Under the pieces are notes generated by a model that was not told where the DNA came from, did no database searches, and saw only the letters and a list, made by a program, of their open reading frames with translations. From Saprospiraceae bacterium (GTDB lineage: Bacteria > Bacteroidota > Bacteroidia > Chitinophagales > Saprospiraceae): DNA of 12,161 bases. Positions 7,201-12,161 of the stretch are shown here, piece by piece. A program made the translations under genes and the position numbers. The number at the start of each line of letters is the position of its first letter. Positions within the stretch are counted from its first letter, which is position 1. The DNA lies in assembly GCA_023300255.1 (NCBI GenBank), contig JALZWC010000513.1, forward strand, positions 1 through 12,161, written 5' to 3'.

Positions 7201-10200
7201 TATCACTTACTTGTGTTACGGTTACTTCGCCACAGTTATCTGTAGCAATTGGAGTGACAGCGATTATTGTAGCATCTCCACAAGCAACCGTTATATCTAG
7301 GCTTCCATTCGCAGTAGTCCAAGTAGGTGTCGTGTTGTCTACGACAGAGATATTCGCATTCGTAACGACTTGATTGCCACAACCATCAATTGCTGTAAAG
7401 GTAACCGCAACAGAAGCGCCACAAACAATATCAAACTTTGGACAATCATGGAACCAGGTTAAGTCGCCACAATTATCTGATGCGGTAGCTCCACCATTAC
7501 TAGCAATCCATGCAACCATTGTCGCATCGGGATCAGCATCCGCACAATCTATAACTAAATTATTCGCCACTGAAAGTAAGAGTGGAGTAGTCCGATCTCT
7601 AACTCTAATTGTTTCTGTTTTCGTAGTAGTATTACCACATTCATCAGTAGCTAACCATTTTCTATGAACCTTGTAAGCAATTGGGCAAATACCTACTTCT
7701 TCCGTTTCTTCTACTAAAGTAACCGTAACATCTGAACTACAGTTATCCGTTGCTTGTGGAGCAGATTGAGCAGGTATACCACCACATTCAACAGTAATCA
7801 CTTCTGGGAAATTAACCCATTCTGGATCAGTCGTATCCTTTACTTTAAACACTTGATTCTTTTCAATTGAATTGCCACAAACATCGGCTGCTCTCCATCT
7901 TCTTAGTATTTTGTAAGTACCTTCACAGAATTCATCTTCTATTGTTTCTCCAATCATAATTACACTTACCGATGCATCACAATTGTCAATTGCTATAGGT
8001 GGAACTTCAGCAGGAATAGCAGCACATTCTATAACTAGTGCTTCTGGGAAATTCGACCATTCAGGTTTTGTGGTATCCTTAATAGTAAGCGTATGTTTTT
8101 TTGTTCTAAAGTTTCCACAAGCATCTTCCATCTTCCAAGTAGTAATCAATTGATAGTGATTAATGCAAGATAAAGGAGTTGTTTCTTGAGTAGCGGTAAA
8201 AGTTACCTCGCCACAATTATCAGTTCCTGTAGGAGGAAGGATATTTGGAATGGCATTACATTCAGCAGTTACATTTTCTGGGAATACGCTCCATTCTGGT
8301 TTTGTACTATCCTTAATAGTAAGCGTATGCTTTTTTGTTCTAAAGTTTCCACAAGCATCTTCCATCTTCCAAGTAGTAATCAGTTGATAGTGATTAACAC
8401 AAGATAAAGGAGTTGTTTCTTGAGTAGCGGTAAAAGTTACCTCGCCACAGTTATCAGTTCCTGTAGGGGGAAGGAAATCTGGAATGGCATCACATTCAGC
8501 AGTTAGATTTTCTGGAAATACGCCCCATTCAGGTTTTTTATTATCCTTGACATTAATCTTCTGCTTTCTATTACGTCTATTTCCGCAATCGTCTTCTGCT
8601 CGCCATTGTCTATAAATCGTATATTGTCCTAGACAGTTTCCTGCTTCAATTACATCTTCTCCAATCATAGTGACGGATACAATAGAGCTACAATTATCTG
8701 TTGCAGTAGGGCCTGCTGGACTCGGAATATTATCACAATCTGCAGATATAGTCCAATCAAATACGCCCCAATCTGGTTTAATTGTATCAATAGTAGTGAT
8801 CGTAGTTATAAAATCTGTACTTACATTTTGGCAAGCGTCAATAGCTCTCCAAGTAATCACTTTTGTAGAGACACCTTCACAATCGCCCACAGTTGTTTCC
8901 TCACTTACTTTTTCAACCACCACATTTCCGGAACAATTATCTGTAGCTGTAGGCGCTGTTTCACAAGCATTCGAAGAACTACTTCTACTAGAGGCAATAG
9001 CACCTCTTAATTCTTCTTCTTCCTCAGTAGACGTTGTACCAGAGCAATCCATCTCACAATCAAGACTTCCTGCTACAGTGACCCAAGTAGGAGCTGTTGT
9101 ATCTATTAATGTAATTGTTTGATTTTTAGTACGTCTATTACCACAGGCATCTGTAGCTCTCCATTTTCTGATAATTTTTTTACTATTATCACACTCGCCA
9201 GCTTCTTCCGTTGTGCTCAAAAAAGAAACAACTACGGCATCATCACAAGCGTCTGTAGCCGTAGGTTCCGCAGTAGGAAGATCCGCATCACATGCAAGAG
9301 TGATGTTCCATTCGAATTCACCCCAATCTGGTTTGATCGTATCAATAGACGTAATTGTCGTAGTAAACTCGGAGCTTTCATTACCACAAGCATCTGTTGC
9401 TTGCCAAGTGATGATTCTAATAGTCGTACCATTACAAGCTCCAGTGCTAGAGGAATCGCCTACTTTTGCAACTGTAATTGTTCCACCACAATTGTCTATA
9501 GCTACAGGAGGGGTTTCACAAGCATTCGAACTGCTTCTGCTAGAAGCAATTGCACCTCTTAATTCTTCATCTTCCTCTTCTTCTAAACCAGAACAATCTA
9601 TCTCACAATCAAGACTTCCAGCAACAGTGACCCAAGTCGGACCTACATTATCAATTACTGTAATTATTTGTTGAGGTTGCGTATTATTTCCGCAAGCATC
9701 TGTTATACTCCAAATTCGTCTTAGCGTATAATTATTCTCGCAAGCCCCATCTGTTTTTTGTTCGGTGTAGACAATATTAGCGATGCCAAGTGTCGCATCA
9801 CAGTTATCAGTTACTGTTATATTCGATGGTGCAACAGGGACATTATTACAAGATACCACCGTATGACTTGGTATGTTTGAAAGAATAGGTGCTGTTCTAT
9901 CTTCTAAGGTGATAGTCTGTATACAAGTTATTTTTTGATCTGGTGCAGCAGTAAAAAATGCAGTCCAAGTTCTAGTAATATTCTGAGCACCAGGACATTG
10001 TGTTTCTGTACCAATTGCATCTGAAAATTCAATAGTAACAGGACAGGCTGCTGTGTTCTCTGGAGAAGTAGCCATTCCTGTAACGGAAGGATCAATGGAA
10101 CTGCTTGGACAACCTGTAAAGCCATCTGGACAAATTAGTGTAAGGGTATTCTCTACATTCAATGGAACAATATAATCTTCCGCTTGCGTGCTAGCAAACC

Positions 10201-11746
10201 ACCAAGAATTAATCGTGTTGAAATTACCGTAGATGTCCTGTGATGTTTGACCTGCTGTTTCTGTCCATCTATGACACGGGCCAAGACAACCATTCAATCC
10301 ATTTGTGGTTTCACTACTAATATTGTTATTCTCTGTGATTGCAGAATCGTCGTAATATAATTTTACATCTCCTATGTTATCAGTGATCGTTGTTACCATA
10401 AAACCATCATCATTAAACTCTGCGTCATAAACAGGGAAATGATAAATTCCTTGAGAATAAAAACCAGAAATTTTCAAGCTACCATCCTCCAATAAATTAC
10501 CTTCACCATCCTTTCCATCCCATGGAATACATGCTTCATAATTGAAAGTTTCTAGTTGAGGTGTTGCTACTAAATCATTATCAGTAATGGTATAACTTAG
10601 TAATATCTCAGAAGAATTATCTAATATTCCATTTCCATCAGCTCCTTCTATCAAAAGATCAATTTGACCAGTTTGAGTGGCAACAACATTTAGACATCTA
10701 TTACCAGGGCAACCAGTTAGTAATATAGGTGCTGCTTGAAATGCTCCAATTACAGGCGGCACACAAATTGCTGGATCGGGATTATTTAAAAATACGGGTA
10801 ATACAGCATTAGAGGCATTGGCATCTTGAACAGAAAGTCTGTCTGTATTAACCACGCCACTAGCATCTGTACCAGTTGTGTTAAATGCGACGTTAAAAGA
10901 ACCTGCTCGGAAGCCTGATTGTTGATCTGAGAAAGTTCCATTAGGATTATCTCCTCTAGTATTAGTTTGGCTGTTGAAATCTATTTTAGTAATAAATCCA
11001 TCTACCGAGCAAACATAAAAAGCACCATTGAATGCTCGTTCAAAGCTGCCTCCTAAATCTCGTTTGATACTGATTGCCCAGTTGTTTGACCAGACTCTAC
11101 CCGTTAATGGTGTAGCTGCGCAATCTGCTACTGTTACATCAAAATATTCAACGTAATGACCTGCATCAGTATTTGCATAGATCGGGTTGGTAGAGTAAAA
11201 TTCGATAGAATAATCTCCTGTGGCAGTAAATCCACAAGCACTAAGATCTAATTCAAATGCAGCATATCCACCAGCACCAACTAATTGACTCGGGCCATTG
11301 AGGGCTGCTGTTCTGGTACTAAGATTAGCAGTGGTCGCATCTAATTTTTGCCAGACATCTCCGTTGCTATCGGTATAGTCACCAAAACAGTTTAAGTTGT
11401 TAATGACGTTACCGTTGGGATCAACAATTCTAAACATCAATCCTGTGATAGCGGTATTTATATCGAAATTCCGATCCGAAAGAGGAATGCTAAACCCAAA
11501 ATAGACTTTTTCACAAGCGGCATTTTGAATATTAAAATGAAACTTGGAGTCGGATCCTTTCCATGCGAATAGGCCGTAGTTACCTCCATTAGGTGTAGAG
11601 CCCGCACCTATATACAATGCAGCTGCATCATTTGGTGAGGGGGCGATGGATAGAATTCCTTCTGCTTTTCCAAGTGTGCTGACCAAAAGCAATAGCATTG
11701 CTATAAATGGCATCAGTTGGAATTTATTAAGTAAGTTGTTTTTCAT
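4280..11746 (-). CDS. Giant HYR-repeat / C-type lectin / GEVED protein with T9SS tail
   Basis: A 2488-residue secreted protein. Order: signal peptide 1-28 (MPFIAMLLLLVSTLGKA core); unclassified region 29-537; first HYR-like unit 538-615; 14 tandem HYR-like units 616-1793, each about 78-105 residues with DNC and DACGN cysteine motifs; two split-HYR modules with inserted C-type-lectin-like domains (1802-2008 and 2012-2219); GEVED domain about 2221-2366; linker; T9SS type A sorting domain about 2407-2488 (YPNPVSDQLTI 2412-2422, ending HKFTKL). It should cross the inner membrane by Sec and the outer membrane by T9SS, then lose the tail and be anchored or released. Cysteine pairs probably rigidify the rod, and the lectin-like domains near the tail suggest glycan or protein binding: an adhesin is the best guess. 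The frame is intact across 7.5 kb. No Shine-Dalgarno or convincing promoter is visible. A small hairpin (11748-11769) abuts the ATG. No partner gene is linked. Confidence 0.93.
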   Translation of the reverse strand: MKNNLLNKFQLMPFIAMLLLLVSTLGKAEGILSIAPSPNDAAALYIGAGSTPNGGNYGLFAWKGSDSKFHFNIQNAACEKVYFGFSIPLSDRNFDINTAITGLMFRIVDPNGNVINNLNCFGDYTDSNGDVWQKLDATTANLSTRTAALNGPSQLVGAGGYAAFELDLSACGFTATGDYSIEFYSTNPIYANTDAGHYVEYFDVTVADCAATPLTGRVWSNNWAISIKRDLGGSFERAFNGAFYVCSVDGFITKIDFNSQTNTRGDNPNGTFSDQQSGFRAGSFNVAFNTTGTDASGVVNTDRLSVQDANASNAVLPVFLNNPDPAICVPPVIGAFQAAPILLTGCPGNRCLNVVATQTGQIDLLIEGADGNGILDNSSEILLSYTITDNDLVATPQLETFNYEACIPWDGKDGEGNLLEDGSLKISGFYSQGIYHFPVYDAEFNDDGFMVTTITDNIGDVKLYYDDSAITENNNISSETTNGLNGCLGPCHRWTETAGQTSQDIYGNFNTINSWWFASTQAEDYIVPLNVENTLTLICPDGFTGCPSSSIDPSVTGMATSPENTAACPVTIEFSDAIGTETQCPGAQNITRTWTAFFTAAPDQKITCIQTITLEDRTAPILSNIPSHTVVSCNNVPVAPSNITVTDNCDATLGIANIVYTEQKTDGACENNYTLRRIWSITDACGNNTQPQQIITVIDNVGPTWVTVAGSLDCEIDCSGLEEEEDEELRGAIASSRSSSNACETPPVAIDNCGGTITVAKVGDSSSTGACNGTTIRIITWQATDACGNESSEFTTTITSIDTIKPDWGEFEWNITLACDADLPTAEPTATDACDDAVVVSFLSTTEEAGECDNSKKIIRKWRATDACGNRRTKNQTITLIDTTAPTWVTVAGSLDCEMDCSGTTSTEEEEELRGAIASSRSSSSNACETAPTATDNCSGNVVVEKVSEETTVGDCEGVSTKVITWRAIDACQNVSTDFITTITTIDTIKPDWGVFDWTISADCDNIPSPAGPTATDNCSSIVSVTMIGEDVIEAGNCLGQYTIYRQWRAEDDCGNRRNRKQKINVKDNKKPEWGVFPENLTAECDAIPDFLPPTGTDNCGEVTFTATQETTPLSCVNHYQLITTWKMEDACGNFRTKKHTLTIKDSTKPEWSVFPENVTAECNAIPNILPPTGTDNCGEVTFTATQETTPLSCINHYQLITTWKMEDACGNFRTKKHTLTIKDTTKPEWSNFPEALVIECAAIPAEVPPIAIDNCDASVSVIMIGETIEDEFCEGTYKILRRWRAADVCGNSIEKNQVFKVKDTTDPEWVNFPEVITVECGGIPAQSAPQATDNCSSDVTVTLVEETEEVGICPIAYKVHRKWLATDECGNTTTKTETIRVRDRTTPLLLSVANNLVIDCADADPDATMVAWIASNGGATASDNCGDLTWFHDCPKFDIVCGASVAVTFTAIDGCGNQVVTNANISVVDNTTPTWTTANGSLDITVACGDATIIAVTPIATDNCGEVTVTQVSDTTTPGACAGSAERVIIWSATDDCGNTAANFTTTITVSDETAPILVGVPDDVKINCSQVVDAATVTATDACDIGIIVAFEEFEEDRTCANNYTLVRRWTATDACGNTTSAEQEIIVADAEAPTILGVPTNATVECGSIPTVPTNITATDNCDANIVIAFEETESTGGCAGNIITRTWTAIDACNNTSSLTQIITVEDTTPPTLTCPTDVSQQITGSCIVVGRINLELPTATDNCDTDISVTSSDDMSGDFPTGTTTITLSATDDCNNTTNCTFNVIMTNASTGASLSPQICPSDIVVDCDDEVGQSLVSWEPPSGDVCCSTCSSETEITGFRFMGERGGHRYYCSMDPAAWPIAKAGAAAIGGYLAVVNDPAENAFLTAMLDNQKAYIGLSDEGSEGNFSWANNDPVNYTNWYTNQPSNSNGNQHYTQMLPNGAWNDTHITDPLEYIVEIPCINVIQTEGPLNGSEFPVGTTTVTYEMSDNCGKTETCSFTVTVNNSITLHMPNDITVQCYDHLGGARIAWTGPYPSSCCDDCPPQANMNGYLYMGRYKGHQYYCSVGAGNWQQGQVMANNIGGYLACINDAAENATIANFLQGQNAYIGFTDRASEGNYQWVSGDPIAYTNWETNQPNNLNNQDYVQILSNGKWDDINGTTPKEFIIEVPCLELEQTTGLINGSVFPPGVHTITYTTTDNCGNTATESFNITINECTAPRQNACTSKGRNDQYLWINQVKCGSISNTSGRNGGYGDFTSQSTTMAANSMQTLLLSPAYNGGPYGSHWTTWIDYNQDGDFLDSGEKVFNYSNTKPFRVNFRVPSNAKTGKTVMRVAMNNGGYPNSCETFNYGEVEDYSVVISASLSDERISQSRSSNEIMIEVIADDTYTGKVVEIGEGSSTPSITAYPNPVSDQLTIDLNNMETNNATLTIYNSIGQTIHRQSVEKTDYQQLLINVKDYKDGIYFISINAGELKPLLHKFTKL
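4283..4528 (-). other. T9SS type A C-terminal sorting domain
   Basis: Residues 2407-2488 of the giant protein form the beta-sandwich sorting tail (Por_Secre_tail, TIGR04183 type). YPNPVSDQLTI opens it, a central TIYNSIGQTI follows, KDGIYFISI comes next, and the end is HKFTKL. Such tails direct Bacteroidota proteins through the type IX system and are cleaved by the sortase PorU. Confidence 0.92.
4649..5086 (-). other. GEVED domain
   Basis: Residues 2221-2366 of the giant protein. It has an aromatic strand YLWINQV (2238-2244), the acidic loop WIDYNQDGDF (2295-2304) resembling a calcium-binding DxDxDG loop, and the diagnostic GEVEDYSV (2356-2363). GEVED domains are common just before T9SS or similar tails in Bacteroidota secreted proteins, with no firm biochemical role. 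Confidence 0.85.
5090..5713 (-). other. Split HYR domain with inserted C-type lectin-like domain, module 2
   Basis: Residues 2012-2219. The first HYR half is MPNDITVQC with AWTGPYPSSCC (to about 2044). The lectin-like insert is about 2055-2176: IGGYLACIND (2086-2095), AYIGFTD (2111-2117), NW then QPN (2141-2143) at the EPN/QPD-type position, WDD (2159-2161) at the WND position, and closing C2176. The second HYR half, 2177-2219, has NGSVFPPG and TDNCGNTAT. It lacks the second cysteine that module 1 has at the TCSF position. Confidence 0.85.
5723..6343 (-). other. Split HYR domain with inserted C-type lectin-like domain, module 1
   Basis: Residues 1802-2008. The first HYR half is ICPSDIVVDC with SWEPPSGDVCC. 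The lectin-like insert is about 1844-1966: GGHRYYCS (1852-1859), IGGYLAVVND (1875-1884), AYIGLSDEG (1900-1908), NW (1925-1926), QPS (1930-1932), GAWND (1947-1951), closing C1966. The HYR fold then resumes with NGSEFPVGTTTVTY (1977-1990) and SDNCGKTETCSF (1993-2004). QPS in place of EPN/QPD makes sugar binding by the usual calcium site less certain than in module 2. Confidence 0.85.
8075..8542 (-). repeat. 234-bp tandem duplication (HYR units 6 and 7)
   Basis: Unit 7 (8075-8308) and unit 6 (8309-8542) are the same length and differ at about 15 bases by my hand alignment (roughly 93-94% identity). They differ at 8 of 78 residues, mostly at the start of the unit. They are far more alike than any other pair in the array, marking a recent in-frame duplication or gene conversion. 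Confidence 0.9.
8543..9646 (-). repeat. Duplicated two-domain block (HYR units 2+3 and 4+5)
   Basis: Residues 701-882 and 883-1068 repeat the same order. The first domain has TWVTVAGSLDCE, an acidic/Ser-Arg insert, NACET and TTIT-x-ID. The second has TIKPDWG-x-F-x-W and a CGNRR motif. Shared order plus the shared insert shows that a two-domain block was copied as a unit before it diverged. Confidence 0.8.
10136..11662 (-). other. Unclassified N-terminal region of the giant protein
   Basis: Residues 29-537. I do not recognise a named domain. Visible: a probable beta-rich segment 45-207 ending VTVADC; TGRVWSNNWAIS (215-226) followed by FYVCSVDGFITKIDF (243-257), a pattern I associate with N-terminal regions of large Bacteroidota surface proteins; ADGNGILD (369-376), a possible calcium loop; IPWDGKDGEGN (407-417), like the WDGxDxxGN strand of FlgD-type Ig folds; and a paired-cysteine segment GCLGPCHRW (486-494). 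Confidence 0.5.
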
Positions 11747-12161
11747 GGTTAGTGTTTTTGTTAACTAACAGTAGGTAAAATTTTGATCTAAAATTTTTCA
11801 ATCAACTTATTGTAAGTGATGATATTGATTGAATTTTATTTACTAGAGATACATGCAGCGCAGCCTAATTCATAAGTAATTAAAGCTATGATTGGAGCAA
11901 AAGATAGTCTGTGTTAGGCCATACAATGGTATGCTCTAACATGCTATGGTATAAGTAATTTTAGCTACTTATTAAGATAATGTATCTCGTAGATTAAAAT
12001 ATATGGAATACTAAGTAATAGATCATTGATAGAAGGAGACGACTATCAATTACTGGTAAGATTAGCGTAAATTCAATTGAATCACCAAAGAATGGAGCAG
12101 GAGTATGTAGTGTTATTTTACTACAAAGGAATCAACATTTGATAGCATTGATGGCTTGCTC
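11747..12161. other. Gene-free AT-rich region upstream of the giant gene
   Basis: 415 bases with no credible open frame on either strand. It holds several weak structures: GTTAGT/ACTAAC (11748-11753 with 11764-11769) forming a hairpin right before the giant gene's ATG; a 9-bp inverted repeat 11797-11805/11825-11833; a direct repeat ATAAGTAATTxxAGCTA starting at 11872 and 11951; a hairpin 11912-11941 (6 bp, 2x2 loop, 5 bp); and a distant 9-bp pair 11846-11854/11980-11988. I see no exact TAnnTTTG box facing the giant gene close to its start. The region probably holds its promoter and leader. Confidence 0.5.

Larger units (their letters stand above)
6368..9901 (-). repeat. Array of 14 tandem HYR-like four-cysteine domains
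   Basis: Residues 616-1793. Units begin near residues 616, 701, 803, 883, 988, 1069, 1147, 1225, 1305, 1385, 1471, 1554, 1633 and 1712. Each opens with a D-x-T-x-P-type motif, then a strand ending in Cys, then ATDNC, a mid Cys, W-x-A-x-DACGN and a closing TI-x-V-x-D. This fits the HYR-like four-cysteine family (HYR_4C), and the last unit is closer to classical HYR. Units 2+3 and 4+5 form a duplicated pair, and units 6 and 7 are nearly identical. A further degenerate unit precedes the array at 538-615. Confidence 0.88.

Noticed and set aside
6375..9674. Several open frames of 66-153 codons on the plus strand
   Set aside because: They lie antisense to the HYR array and repeat the same pattern (such as QxSVAV) because they are the reverse complement of the recurring DACGN/TDNC codons. 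There is no start-site evidence, and the minus frame is intact with a clear domain structure.
12091..12141. Short plus-strand open frame near the window end
   Set aside because: It is only 16 codons, with no ribosome-site signal and no motif.

Overview
The window looks like a chromosomal stretch of a Bacteroidota bacterium, most plausibly a Saprospiraceae-type marine or sediment lineage. Three things point there: a 2488-residue secreted protein ending in a type IX secretion (T9SS) sorting tail, matches to the Bacteroidota -7 promoter element TAnnTTTG upstream of coaD and the SDR gene, and a lack of strong Shine-Dalgarno sites. The lineage below phylum is inference.

Layout: there are five genes, and their strands strictly alternate, so each is probably its own transcription unit. 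In order they are a PLP-dependent group II decarboxylase (minus, 219-1709), coaD phosphopantetheine adenylyltransferase (plus, 1782-2237), a YieH-like HAD phosphatase (minus, 2472-3113), an NAD-type short-chain dehydrogenase (plus, 3224-3973), and the giant secreted repeat protein (minus, 4280-11746), which fills about 61% of the window. The two divergent gaps (1710-1781, 3114-3223) carry promoter-like elements. The 3' gaps carry palindromic DNA of three different sequence families: a perfect 25-bp inverted repeat (51-112), a tandem pair of 104-bp palindromes (2238-2455), and a 102-bp imperfect palindrome (3980-4081). The giant gene ends in a recognisable intrinsic terminator (4149-4187). The last 415 bases have no gene.

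The four small genes are ordinary metabolism (CoA synthesis, sugar-phosphate hydrolysis, amino-acid decarboxylation, a redox step) and show no shared pathway. The feature of interest is the giant protein. It has a signal peptide, a roughly 500-residue unclassified N-terminal region, about 15 tandem four-cysteine HYR-like domains, two tandem modules in which a C-type-lectin-like domain is inserted inside a split HYR domain, a GEVED domain, and a T9SS type A tail. It reads as a long, disulfide-rich, surface-attached or released adhesin. Its repeat array shows recent duplication at two scales and carries two copies of an odd acidic/Ser-Arg insert.
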